64,000 nt of DNA from Paenibacillus aestuarii (GTDB lineage Bacteria > Bacillota > Bacilli > Paenibacillales > NBRC-103111): contig NZ_JAQFVF010000088.1 of assembly GCF_027789125.1 (NCBI RefSeq), positions 124,001 to 188,000 on the forward strand. The letters are read 5' to 3'. Every line of letters starts with the position of its first letter. Position 1 is the first letter of the stretch. This document shows positions 24,089 through 31,992 of this stretch, in pieces. The position numbers and the translations under genes were made by a program. The notes beneath the pieces are model-generated. The model saw nothing but the letters and a program-made list of their open reading frames with translations, was not told where the DNA came from and searched no databases.

Positions 24089-24664
24089 ATGTCCCTGCAA
24101 GATCAGCGCATTATACCGGCGATTCATAAAATCAAGGATTTAGAAAAGCTATTAAGGACAAACTATACGTATATGGTTCTGCTTGAAAGCCATATCGGCC
24201 AGCTGAAGCATGTTGTCGATCTGGCAAAATCAGGAGGGAAGAAGCTGCTCCTGCATGCTGATCTCATTGAAGGGCTGAAAAATGACGAATATGCGGCAGA
24301 GTTTCTATGCCAAAATATTCGGCCGGCCGGCTTGATTTCGACGCGGGCCAACGTTGTCGCCAAAACGAAGCAGAACGGGCTGCTAGCCATCCAGCGGATA
24401 TTTTTGATTGACAGCAGCGCTTTACAGAAAAGCTACGCGCTCCTGGAGCGGACGCAGCCAGATTATTTAGAAGTCATGCCAGGTGTTATCCCGCATATGA
24501 TTACAGAAGTAAAGGAGCAAACCGGCATTCCGATTTTTGCCGGCGGCTTGATTCGTTCCGCAAGTGATGTGGAGCTTGCCTTACAAGCTGGCGCTACCGC
24601 AGTCACGACCTCGAATGCAGAGCTCTGGCGGCATTATGCCAGTTTAACTGGAGGAGAAGCATGA
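24089..24664 (+). CDS. glpP: Glycerol-3-phosphate-responsive antiterminator GlpP
   Basis: 191 residues from ATG at 24089, seven bases after AGGAGG; Bacillus GlpP is of the same length. GlpP binds glycerol-3-phosphate and the leader RNA of glpD to prevent early termination. Visible are the TIM-barrel-like segments MVLLESHIGQLKHVV, KLLLHADLIEGL, DYLEVMPGVIPHMI and IFAGGLIRSASDVELALQAGA that define the family. The very next transcription signal is a terminator-type hairpin in front of glpD, its expected target. The gene's own promoter may be TTGTAA/TACAAT near 23988-24018. Confidence 0.95.
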   Translation: MSLQDQRIIPAIHKIKDLEKLLRTNYTYMVLLESHIGQLKHVVDLAKSGGKKLLLHADLIEGLKNDEYAAEFLCQNIRPAGLISTRANVVAKTKQNGLLAIQRIFLIDSSALQKSYALLERTQPDYLEVMPGVIPHMITEVKEQTGIPIFAGGLIRSASDVELALQAGATAVTTSNAELWRHYASLTGGEA

Positions 24665-24742
24665 TAGCCGATTTGGGCTTTCAAAATGAAGCGGACAGTG
24701 GTATACTCATTTCAAGTTCATATTTGGTTGGAGACTAGGAGA

Positions 24743-24791
24743 AACCGCAGCGGCTTGTACGAATAACGTGCAGGCATGTTGGGGTTTTTTT
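24743..24791 (+). terminator. Leader terminator of glpD, target of GlpP
   Basis: AACC...CTTGTACG (24743-24761) pairs with CGTGCAGG...GGTT (24767-24786), with wobbles, followed by seven T residues. It lies between a probable promoter (TATACT at 24702-24707) and the glpD start, which is the layout of the Bacillus glpD antitermination leader. Confidence 0.8.
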
Positions 24792-24814
24792 GCATACCCA
24801 GGAGGGAAAAAGAG

Positions 24815-26494
24815 ATGATTACCGCTGTTAAAGGATTTTCCGGTTTAAATCGTAAAGAGATGCTGCAGGACATGGCAGGACAAAAATTTGATGTATTAGT
24901 AATTGGCGGAGGCATCACCGGAGCGGGGATCGCTTTGGACGCACAAAGCCGCGGGCTTCGTACCGCCTTGGTGGAAATGCAGGATTTCGCATCGGGCACT
25001 TCGAGCCGTTCGACGAAGCTGGTGCATGGCGGGCTGCGCTATTTGAAACAGCTGGACGTCAAGGTTGTCGCTGAAGTAGGCAAAGAGCGCGCAATCGTGT
25101 ATGAGAACGGACCGCATGTCACGACGCCGGAATGGATGCTGCTGCCTTTTTATAAGGGTGGTACGTTCGGTAAAATGTCTACATCGCTCGGACTCCGGGT
25201 GTACGACTACCTGGCAGGCGTTAAGCGCTCGGAGCGTCGTAAAATGTTTGATCCGTCAGAAACGCTGAGCCATGAGCCGCTGCTGAAAAAGGATGAGCTA
25301 AGAGGCGGCGGTTATTACGTGGAATACCGTACAGATGATGCGCGTCTGACAATTGAAGTAATGAAAAAAGCGGTTGAGCTGGGCGCGAAGGCCGTGAATT
25401 ATACGAAGGTTGAGGAGCTGCTGGTCGAGAACGGCAAGCTGAAGGGCGTGGCGGTAACGGATCAGATTAGCGGTGAAAGCTACTCGCTGTACGCCAGCAA
25501 GGTGGTCAATGCGGCTGGTCCTTGGGTAGACACGCTTCGCGAGATGGATCGCTCGAAACAAGGCAAAACGCTGCACTTGACCAAAGGGGTTCATCTGGTG
25601 TTCGACCAGAGCCGCTTCCCGCTGCGGCAGGCGATTTATTTTGATACGCCGGATGGCCGGATGGTGTTTGCCATTCCGCGCGATGGCAAAACGTATGTCG
25701 GTACCACGGATACGAACTACAAAGGGGATATCGTGAACCCGCGCATCACCATCGCAGACCGTACGTATTTGCTGCGCGCGGCGAACGAGATGTTCCCGTC
25801 CCTCGGGTTGACGGAGGCTGACGTCGAGTCGAGCTGGACCGGTCTGCGCCCGCTGATCCATCAGGAGGGCAAGGACCCTTCGGAGATTTCGCGCCGCGAT
25901 GAAATCTTCGTATCGGCGTCCGGCCTCATCTCGATGGCCGGAGGCAAGCTGACCGGCTACCGCAAGATGGCGGAGACGGTCGTGGATCGCATCGCCGCTA
26001 TGCTGGCGGAAGAGGGCACTGCGCCGGCGGGACTTGCGCCGAGCAGCACCAAGACGCTGCCGATTTCCGGCGGCGATGTCGGCGGCTCCGCGCAGCTGGA
26101 GCCGTTCTTGCGCAGCAAGGTCAGCCAAGGGCAGCGCCTGGGGCTGACCGAGAGCGAGGCTGCGCAGCTGGCGCGGCGGTACGGCTCCAATGTGGATGCC
26201 GTCTACGAGCTGCTGGCGCAGCTTAAGGGCGAAGCGGCGAAGCGTGGCTTGCCCGCGGCTGTACTCGCTTCGCTCGTCTACGCGATCGAGCAGGAGATGG
26301 TGGTGAAGCCGGCGGATTTCTTCATCCGCCGCACCGGCGCCCTCTTCTTCGACATCGCGTGGGCAAGACAATGGAAAGCGCCAGCGACCGCCTTCCTGGC
26401 AGAGCGCTTCGGCTGGGATGAAGCGCAGACGGCCAGATATTCCGCCGAGCTGGAGCAGCTGCTCCATGAGGCTGTGACGCCGCTGCAAGCTTAA
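24815..26494 (+). CDS. glpD: Aerobic glycerol-3-phosphate dehydrogenase
   Basis: 559 residues from ATG at 24815, nine bases after AGGAGG. FAD-dependent enzyme that oxidises glycerol-3-phosphate to dihydroxyacetone phosphate at the membrane, passing electrons to quinone. FAD-binding GGGITGAGIALDA at about 27-39, the TSSRSTKLVHGGLRYLK segment, and AAGPWVD and GLISMAGGKLTGYRKMAE signatures, with a C-terminal helical cap domain. Synthesis is expected to depend on GlpP and glycerol-3-phosphate through the leader hairpin. No glpF or glpK is in the window. Confidence 0.96.
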   Translation: MITAVKGFSGLNRKEMLQDMAGQKFDVLVIGGGITGAGIALDAQSRGLRTALVEMQDFASGTSSRSTKLVHGGLRYLKQLDVKVVAEVGKERAIVYENGPHVTTPEWMLLPFYKGGTFGKMSTSLGLRVYDYLAGVKRSERRKMFDPSETLSHEPLLKKDELRGGGYYVEYRTDDARLTIEVMKKAVELGAKAVNYTKVEELLVENGKLKGVAVTDQISGESYSLYASKVVNAAGPWVDTLREMDRSKQGKTLHLTKGVHLVFDQSRFPLRQAIYFDTPDGRMVFAIPRDGKTYVGTTDTNYKGDIVNPRITIADRTYLLRAANEMFPSLGLTEADVESSWTGLRPLIHQEGKDPSEISRRDEIFVSASGLISMAGGKLTGYRKMAETVVDRIAAMLAEEGTAPAGLAPSSTKTLPISGGDVGGSAQLEPFLRSKVSQGQRLGLTESEAAQLARRYGSNVDAVYELLAQLKGEAAKRGLPAAVLASLVYAIEQEMVVKPADFFIRRTGALFFDIAWARQWKAPATAFLAERFGWDEAQTARYSAELEQLLHEAVTPLQA

Positions 26495-26506
26495 TCGCTT
26501 GCCGGC

Positions 26507-26563
26507 AAAGCGTTAACTTTCGGACGACCGGTTTGGTGGGGTCCGAGGGTTAACGCTTTTTTC
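26507..26563 (+). terminator. Terminator after glpD
   Basis: AAAGCGTTAAC (26507-26517) pairs with GTTAACGCTTT (26549-26559), with an inner CGGAC/GTCCG helix, then T residues. Confidence 0.85.
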
Positions 26564-26588
26564 ATTTCAACTGCTGGGGGAATAGGGC

Positions 26589-26638
26589 TTGCTTCTACGA
26601 ACTTCGTGATGTATACTCTTAATTGATAACGATTATCA
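26589..26638 (+). promoter_or_regulatory. Promoter with Fur box, now in front of a gene remnant
   Basis: TTGCTT (26589-26594) and TATACT (26612-26617) are 17 bases apart. Just downstream is TGATAACGATTATCA (26624-26638), 14 of 15 matches to the 7-1-7 Fur consensus. Confidence 0.62.
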
Positions 26639-26782
26639 TTATCGATTAGCATCTGGAAGTCCCTTCCGGCTGTGAAGAACAATAAAGTGTTCCAGATTGA
26701 TCCGAAAGGTTTCCCTTACAACGATCCGGTGTCTTTGGAAGCGGAGCTTGCATTCATCGTGGAGAAGTTGACTCAACAATAA
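26630..26782 (+). pseudogene. Remnant of an iron-siderophore ABC substrate-binding protein (C-terminal end)
   Basis: From 26654 to the TAA at 26780-26782 the frame reads IWKSLPAVKNNKVFQID, then FPYNDPVSLEAEL and FIVEKLTQQ. This is the conserved C-terminal end of FhuD/YfiY/FeuA-like siderophore-binding proteins. No start codon or signal peptide remains: upstream the frame runs straight into the Fur box. A deletion has apparently joined the promoter region to the last ~45 codons. A perfect terminator still follows. It is not a copy of the intact binding protein at 39.9 kb, whose C-terminus differs. Confidence 0.72.
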
Positions 26783-26788
26783 AATACG

Positions 26789-26836
26789 AAATCCTCCTAT
26801 GTGCACAATGCTTGTGCCTGCGGGAGGATTTTTTTA
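26789..26836. terminator. Terminator after the remnant, shared with the DUF421 gene
   Basis: AAATCCTCC (26789-26797) pairs with GGAGGATTT (26823-26831), with inner GCACAA/TTGTGC, and a seven-T tail. The convergent DUF421 gene ends inside it. Confidence 0.82.
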
Positions 26837-27565
26837 GGATAGTATTTGTTTATTGTGCTTGTCTTGTGTCAGCTTATAGATGCGAATCTGCTCTGAGGTG
26901 TCGATGGTGGCCAATGCAATCTGCTTCATATCCTGGTTTTGGGCACGGATTTTGCTTTCCAGCCACGCGTCATTTTTTCCGAGTTTGTGCAGCAATTTGT
27001 TGTTCACAACGCCTTCAATGATGATCGGCTCAACCAATGCAAACGGCGAAGTGTGCACGTTCAGATCGACCGCTGCCGGCGGCTGGTGCTGTGTTTCCAG
27101 GAACATCGAGATGGTGCCGCCTGGTTCCCAGAGAGCGAGCGCCACTTTTTGAACATCTTCAATTTGCTGCTTTCGCAGTTCGGAAAATAAATGGTCTAAG
27201 GAAATTCTGGCTTTGGACAGATTATGCATGTGAATTTGACCATGTTGGATGAGGAGGAGCGGAGGCGGGTCGAGAAAATGTTTCAGACCGTTCCATTTCA
27301 GGCTGAGCCATGATGTGCCCAAGTACAGCACGACTAGCACGATTGTCGTCGTCATGGAGCCTGCTAGACCCAGCCGTTCGTCGGAGAGTGGGTGTGCCAG
27401 GATGTTGCCTAACAGCAGGGCGATGACGAAATCGATAAAACGCAGCTGGGAGATGGAGCGCTGTCCTAAGGATTTGGCTGTAATCAATAAAAATAAATAA
27501 GCGACGACCGCTCTGAGTATCCATTGCATTGTTGTCAGCGATTCTTGGCTGCGAAAGAAGTCCAA
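26834..27565 (-). CDS. DUF421 membrane protein (YetF/YrbG-like)
   Basis: About 243 residues if started at TTG 27565, or 231 from ATG 27529; neither has a strong ribosome binding site (GGAG lies 12 bases before the TTG). Three membrane helices in the first ~90 residues (ILRAVVAYLFLLITAKSLG, FIDFVIALLLGNI, TTTIVLVVLYLGTSWL) are followed by the DUF421 cytoplasmic part with LLLIQHGQIHMHNLSKARISLDHLFSELRKQQ. Members appear in sporulating Bacillales and are of uncertain function. The 296 bases upstream (27566-27861) hold no gene I can support. Confidence 0.85.
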   Translation of the reverse strand: MDFFRSQESLTTMQWILRAVVAYLFLLITAKSLGQRSISQLRFIDFVIALLLGNILAHPLSDERLGLAGSMTTTIVLVVLYLGTSWLSLKWNGLKHFLDPPPLLLIQHGQIHMHNLSKARISLDHLFSELRKQQIEDVQKVALALWEPGGTISMFLETQHQPPAAVDLNVHTSPFALVEPIIIEGVVNNKLLHKLGKNDAWLESKIRAQNQDMKQIALATIDTSEQIRIYKLTQDKHNKQILS

Positions 27566-27811
27566 CGGGGGTTCACACTCCGAAAGTCATATATTCCGTA
27601 TAGAATTTCCCTTGATGCTGGGGAATTATCCATTTTAGTGGGGAAATGGGAAGTTGTTGCCCGCAGCGGCTGTATCCTGTTTTGGCCTGCGGATCGGATA
27701 TTTGGTTTGTGTGCTGTTTGTGCAAGGGAGCTTGCAGCCAAAGGGGCATCTCATCGCTGTCAGCATGGACTAGGCGCCACAGGCGATGCTGCTGGGAATC
27801 GCGGCGCGTGC

Positions 27812-27850
27812 AAAAAAAGAAGCTAGGGCCCTATCGGACCTCGGAGCTCC
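27812..27850 (-). terminator. Terminator after the DinB-like gene
   Basis: On the minus strand AGCT...GGTCC pairs with GGGCC...AGCT (one wobble, a bulge), followed by TTCTTTTTTT. Confidence 0.65.
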
Positions 27851-27861
27851 TTTTAACGTCT

Positions 27862-28362
27862 CTACACTAACGGCTGCATGCCGCGTTCCATCCAATCGTC
27901 ACGCGTCGGACCGTACATACCTGGCACGCGCAGGCCAGCTTGACGCATAAGAACGATCATTTCTCCACGATGATGGATTTCATGGGAGATCAGCATGCGC
28001 AAGGTCAGATGGTTAGGCCACGTTTGGCCGTACATCTCATGAACCTCTCCGAGTGTGGCATCGGTCCACTGGGACTCTATGGCTGCTGTCAGCCCTGCGG
28101 CAGCAGCGCGGTATGTCACAGCGATCGTTTTGGCCGAGTCCGGCGCAATCTCTTCACCTTCAGGAGCTTCGAATTGGAGACCGGTGCGGGACAGCATTTC
28201 ATGAATGGTTGTGGCGATATGCCAGCCCAATTGTCCCAATGTCCGGAAGTCGGGCGCGATACGCTGGGATAGCGATGCATCCGTCAAGGTGTCCAGCACA
28301 CGCAGCGTTGCTGCGGATTCATGGTTCCATTCATTGATAAAAGCTTGGATTGTTGTAAACAT
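27862..28362 (-). CDS. DinB-family protein
   Basis: 166 residues from ATG at 28362, after TAGGAGGAATCAATC. Four-helix DinB/YfiT-like fold with a probable metal site: H48 in LGWHIATTIHEM and the pair in ISHEIHHRGEMIVLMRQAG, followed by the typical VPGMYGP end. Related enzymes use bacillithiol or other thiols. It follows the WYL regulator gene on the same strand, separated by a consensus TATAAT and a palindrome, so it is a likely target of that regulator. Confidence 0.88.
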   Translation of the reverse strand: MFTTIQAFINEWNHESAATLRVLDTLTDASLSQRIAPDFRTLGQLGWHIATTIHEMLSRTGLQFEAPEGEEIAPDSAKTIAVTYRAAAAGLTAAIESQWTDATLGEVHEMYGQTWPNHLTLRMLISHEIHHRGEMIVLMRQAGLRVPGMYGPTRDDWMERGMQPLV

Positions 28363-28393
28363 GATTGATTCCTCCTTAGGACGATATGACCTT

Positions 28394-28429
28394 ATTATAG
28401 CCGTGCTATACTGACAACATATTGTCAGT
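28394..28429 (-). promoter_or_regulatory. Promoter and operator of the DinB-like gene
   Basis: The perfect inverted repeat ACTGACAA-CATA-TTGTCAGT (28410-28429) overlaps the stop codon of the WYL regulator. A consensus -10 TATAAT on the minus strand lies at 28394-28399 with no good -35, so the palindrome occupies the place of the -35 box. Confidence 0.6.
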
Positions 28430-29369
28430 GTTCATTATCATAGAGTTGAACAATTTGTTTTGCCTTGTTTTTGATGATCGCCGCCAAGTGTGGCGGCTCC
28501 AAAACGCGAAGAGAAGGTCCATAGCTAAGCAGCATCCCGTGCAGCCAAGGCTCATCGGGCTGATAAGCGGTGATTCGTGTTGAGCCGTCAGGCAGCTCTT
28601 CGATCTGCTCGGACTGAAAATAGTCTTCAACTTGGGCGCGTACGTTAGGCTGCGCATGCAGAATGAGTTGAATACAGGCGGGCGGCTCTTTCTTGCCCCA
28701 CCCGTAGCTCAGCTTTTCGAGTGTTTCTTCTTTGCGGATGAAGGTACGGTTTAGTACTTCAACAGCTTTCATGCGTGACAACCGAAATACGCGGAAATCG
28801 TTGCGGAGCAAGCAGTAGCCGTATAAGTACCAATTGAACCCTTTGACGACAATACCCATGGGTTCAACGGTGCGTTCCGTATATTCACTCTGAGAGGACA
28901 TATATTGAAAAGAAACCAGGCGAGTTTCGCGAATGGCGGTGCGAAGGTCATTCAACTTTTCTTTGCCGAATTTCTCGCCACGCCAAGGGTTCATGTCAAT
29001 GATCAGTTGATTGTTCAGTGCGGCGATAGGGTCCTGCTCGGATTTGGCAACAAGCGCTCCAACCTTGTCGAGCAGGGCGCCGATCTCCTGATCGCCTACC
29101 GTAGCACGAATCCCTCTTAGACCAGCGATGATGGACTGCAGTTCCTCCAGCGAGAGAAACTGGCGGTCCAGTCGGTATTGGTCCATAATCTCATAGCCGC
29201 CTGTGTTGCCGGCATAAGAAACAATAGGAACACCGGCTTGATTAATCGTCTCGACATCGCGGTATATCGTCCGCTGCGAGACCTCGAATCGCTCGGACAG
29301 CTCCTTCGCGCTTATTCTTTTCCGATTCAGCAAGAGCATCGTTATGGCTAGCAGCCGATCTAGTTTCAA
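28425..29369 (-). CDS. YafY-type regulator with HTH and WYL domains
   Basis: 314 residues from TTG at 29369, six bases after GAGGTG; this gives MKLDRLLAITMLLLNRKRIS, the standard beginning of the family, whereas the ATG at 29390 adds seven atypical residues. N-terminal helix-turn-helix (ISAKELSERFEVSQRTIYRDVETI), then a WYL domain (VSFQYMSSQSEYTERTVEPMGIVVKGFNWYLYGYCLLRNDFRVFRLSRM) and a C-terminal extension. WYL regulators sense nucleotides or other ligands. The adjacent DinB gene and palindrome suggest a small self-contained unit. Confidence 0.9.
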   Translation of the reverse strand: MKLDRLLAITMLLLNRKRISAKELSERFEVSQRTIYRDVETINQAGVPIVSYAGNTGGYEIMDQYRLDRQFLSLEELQSIIAGLRGIRATVGDQEIGALLDKVGALVAKSEQDPIAALNNQLIIDMNPWRGEKFGKEKLNDLRTAIRETRLVSFQYMSSQSEYTERTVEPMGIVVKGFNWYLYGYCLLRNDFRVFRLSRMKAVEVLNRTFIRKEETLEKLSYGWGKKEPPACIQLILHAQPNVRAQVEDYFQSEQIEELPDGSTRITAYQPDEPWLHGMLLSYGPSLRVLEPPHLAAIIKNKAKQIVQLYDNEH

Positions 29370-29556
29370 GCGGATCACCTCTTCGTTCATCTTCCTTCAT
29401 ACATACCTTACCACTTCGTGCAGCAGGAGATGTTCTCCTCTCTGGAAGAAGATAACTGTTTTTGACAAACAACTGGGTGTAGTTGGAAGTTAAGAGGAAA
29501 AATCTCTATTCGAGTGGAATTATTGAACAAAGGATTGAAAAAGGAGCGTATGCCAA

Positions 29557-30993
29557 GTGGTGATTAAGTTGCACGAATGGATCATTGAGGCAGATATTCA
29601 AAGCATGCAGCAGGCGATGGAGACGGGGGCAACCAGCTCTGTGGAGCTCGTGAAGCACTATTTGTCACGGATTGAGCAGTATGACGGGCGGATTCGCGCC
29701 GTGCTGGAGATCAATCCGGACGCGTTAGCAATCGCAACAGCCTTAGACCGCGAGCGTCAGGAGAGCGGATTGCGCGGGCCGCTTCATGGTATCCCAATCC
29801 TGATCAAAGATAATATCGATACAGCGGACCAGATGCATACCAGCGCAGGCTCGATTGCTTTGGCGAATTCTCGTGCGGCTGCGGACGCCTTTGTTGCCGC
29901 CAAGCTTCGTGAAGCCGGAGCTGTGCTGCTGGGGAAGACGAATATGACCGAATGGGCCAATTTCATGTCTTCTGGTATGCCGTCCGGCTATAGCTCCAGA
30001 GGGGGCCAAACCGCCAACCCGTACGGACCCTTCGAAGTCGGCGGCTCCAGCGCAGGCTCAGGAGCAGCGGTTGCGGCCGGGTTCGCTGCAGCGGCTATCG
30101 GCACGGAGACGTCGGGTTCGATCGTCAACCCGGCGCACCATAACAGCCTGGTCGGCTTGAAGCCGACGGTCGGTCTTTTGAGCCGCTCAGGCATCATCCC
30201 GATTTCGCACAGCCAAGATACGCCGGGGCCGATGACACGAAATGTAGCCGATGCGGCCATACTGCTGGGGGCCCTGACTGGCATGGATGAGCGGGATGCT
30301 TTTACTTTGGCAAGCGAGGGGCGCGGTTATCGGGATTATACCCCTTTTCTCAAGGCTGACGGCCTTAAGGGTGCGAGAGTCGGGGTTGTGCGCGGTTATT
30401 TTGCAGGTTTGCCTGAGGAGGTTCGGCAGGCTGCGGAGCGGGCTCTTGCGGTACTGCGTGAACAAGGGGCTGAGCTCATTGATCCGGTCGTGCTTCCTTG
30501 CGAGGGGACGGAGTGGAATTATGAAGTTCTGAGGCACGAGTTCAAAAAAGATCTGAACGATTACTTGGGAAACTTGGATCATGCGGTTCCGATCCATTCC
30601 CTGCATGATCTCATTCTGTATAATAACGAGCATCGAGAGGCTGCGCTCAAATACGGACAAAGCATTCTGGCTTGGTCGGAGGAAACGAGCGGCACATTGA
30701 CGGAAGCGCTCTATCTGGATAGCTTTCACCGTTATCGTGAGCTAACACGCGCGCAAGGGATTGACTATGCGCTTCGCGAGCATCAGCTCGACGCGTTGTT
30801 CTTCCCGGGCGATGAGGGTTACGATCTTGCCGCTAGAGCGGGCTATCCGCTCATCAATATACCCGCAGGATACACCTCGCAGGGGCCAACGGGGATTACC
30901 TTTGCTGCGGGCGCGTTCAGTGAGCCGCTACTACTCCAACTCGCTTACAGTTTCGAGCAAGCGACCCGCTATCGTGTGCCCCCGAAGCTGTAA
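29557..30993 (+). CDS. Amidase-signature family enzyme
   Basis: 478 residues from GTG at 29557, ten bases after AAGGAG. Amidase-signature hydrolase with the Ser-cisSer-Lys triad: K in ILIKDNIDT near 86, GGSSAGSGAAVAAGFAAAAIGTETSGS near 160-185 holding both serines. It cleaves a C-N bond of an amide. It could be mistaken for GatA, but there is no gatC or gatB beside it and the C-terminal region is unlike GatA, so a stand-alone amidase is preferred. Substrate unknown. Confidence 0.92.
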   Translation: MVIKLHEWIIEADIQSMQQAMETGATSSVELVKHYLSRIEQYDGRIRAVLEINPDALAIATALDRERQESGLRGPLHGIPILIKDNIDTADQMHTSAGSIALANSRAAADAFVAAKLREAGAVLLGKTNMTEWANFMSSGMPSGYSSRGGQTANPYGPFEVGGSSAGSGAAVAAGFAAAAIGTETSGSIVNPAHHNSLVGLKPTVGLLSRSGIIPISHSQDTPGPMTRNVADAAILLGALTGMDERDAFTLASEGRGYRDYTPFLKADGLKGARVGVVRGYFAGLPEEVRQAAERALAVLREQGAELIDPVVLPCEGTEWNYEVLRHEFKKDLNDYLGNLDHAVPIHSLHDLILYNNEHREAALKYGQSILAWSEETSGTLTEALYLDSFHRYRELTRAQGIDYALREHQLDALFFPGDEGYDLAARAGYPLINIPAGYTSQGPTGITFAAGAFSEPLLLQLAYSFEQATRYRVPPKL

Positions 30994-31068
30994 GCGAGCC
31001 CCGTTTCCTGCATAGGTCATGGAATAAATTGAAATAATAAGCCGATTTCAAATCCATGACAAAGCGAG

Positions 31069-31920
31069 ATGAGCACATTGTTAAAAAACAAGGCCAGAGC
31101 TGCGCTGCACATCGCCGTCATCAGCTTGCTCTTAAGCGGGCTGTCCCTTTCAGGAACGGGCTGGGCTGCGGCCGGAATGAAGGAGGAGGCACCGCCTTCA
31201 GGATCCAATACGGCTAATCCTACGGAGTTAATACAGGCGCGGGAGATCGATGTTACCGGCGACGGCAAACTGGATAGCGTAGGCTTGGTCGGAATGAAAT
31301 TGGACGCCGCCAGCCCCTATTACGCCAAGCTTTTTATTGTCGTATTAGGTCAAGGCCAGAATCAGGTTGTCGTCCCGCTAGAGGGCGGATATAACCCCAA
31401 GATGTCCTTCTGCGATTTTAATGGCGACAAGCTGCCTGAAATTTTTGTGTCTGCCGAAACGGGAGGCAGCGGAGGGCTATCCAATTACTACCTCTACTCG
31501 CTCAAAGGGAACGTTCCTACAGCACTTCCTTTGCCGGATCCCCTGCATGTGACATCGATGTTTAAGAGCAATTATGCGGTGAAGCTGAAGGTGAAGGAAA
31601 CAGGGAAGTCTTTTAAAGTCGATCTGAAGGATAAGAAGGCGGATTACGACCAGTTCGGTGTTTACAATAACGGCAAGCTGATTAAACCGGTGATTGTGGA
31701 TGTCCATGGTTACGGGCTGCTTCAGCCGATGGACATAGACCGGGACGGCGTATGTGAATTGAGAGGCGTGCAGCGGATCACCGGTATCTCGAATGCGGAT
31801 ACGATTGGTTACGTCAACTCGCTTTGGAAGTGGAAAGACGGCAAATGGGTGCTGAAGAACGCTACGATCAAAAAAACTTTCGAGCCGCATGGCCCTAGTG
31901 GTCATTCGGAAGGGCACTAA
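31069..31920 (+). CDS. Secreted FG-GAP/VCBS-like protein with calcium-loop motifs
   Basis: 283 residues. An N-terminal signal peptide (KNKARAALHIAVISLLLSGL, WAAAG) predicts export. Three D-x-[ND]-x-D-G loops resemble calcium-binding or FG-GAP repeats: DVTGDGKLDSVGL, DFNGDKLPEIFV and DIDRDGVCELRGV. The tail is His/Gly/Ser-rich. ATG at 31069 has only a weak GAG site upstream. Similar proteins in Bacillales are secreted or spore-associated with unknown role. It stands alone between the amidase and the M29 peptidase. Confidence 0.75.
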   Translation: MSTLLKNKARAALHIAVISLLLSGLSLSGTGWAAAGMKEEAPPSGSNTANPTELIQAREIDVTGDGKLDSVGLVGMKLDAASPYYAKLFIVVLGQGQNQVVVPLEGGYNPKMSFCDFNGDKLPEIFVSAETGGSGGLSNYYLYSLKGNVPTALPLPDPLHVTSMFKSNYAVKLKVKETGKSFKVDLKDKKADYDQFGVYNNGKLIKPVIVDVHGYGLLQPMDIDRDGVCELRGVQRITGISNADTIGYVNSLWKWKDGKWVLKNATIKKTFEPHGPSGHSEGH

Positions 31921-31929
31921 TAAGCGCAG

Positions 31930-31992
31930 AAAAACCGCAGCTTCCGCAGGCGGCTCAAGATGAGCTGATTCCTGTGGAGCTGCGGTTTTTTT
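31930..31992. terminator. Bidirectional terminator between secreted protein and M29 peptidase
   Basis: AAACCGCAGCT...CCGCAGG (31932-31950) pairs with CCTGTGG..AGCTGCGGTTT (31971-31987), with A and T runs on either side. Confidence 0.85.

Noticed and set aside
25298-26488. A 396-codon open frame on the minus strand, opposite glpD
   Set aside because: It lies wholly antisense to a clear glpD, has an Arg/Leu/Gln-biased composition typical of shadow frames in GC-rich codon usage, and has no family motif.
27524-27826. A 100-codon plus-strand frame in the gap before the DinB-like gene
   Set aside because: No ribosome binding site, an atypical Cys/Arg-rich composition and no terminator on that strand; a shorter frame with one hydrophobic stretch there is equally unsupported.
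29557-30993. GatA subunit of the tRNA amidotransferase
   Set aside because: It shares the amidase triad, but gatC and gatB are absent beside it and the C-terminal part does not fit GatA.
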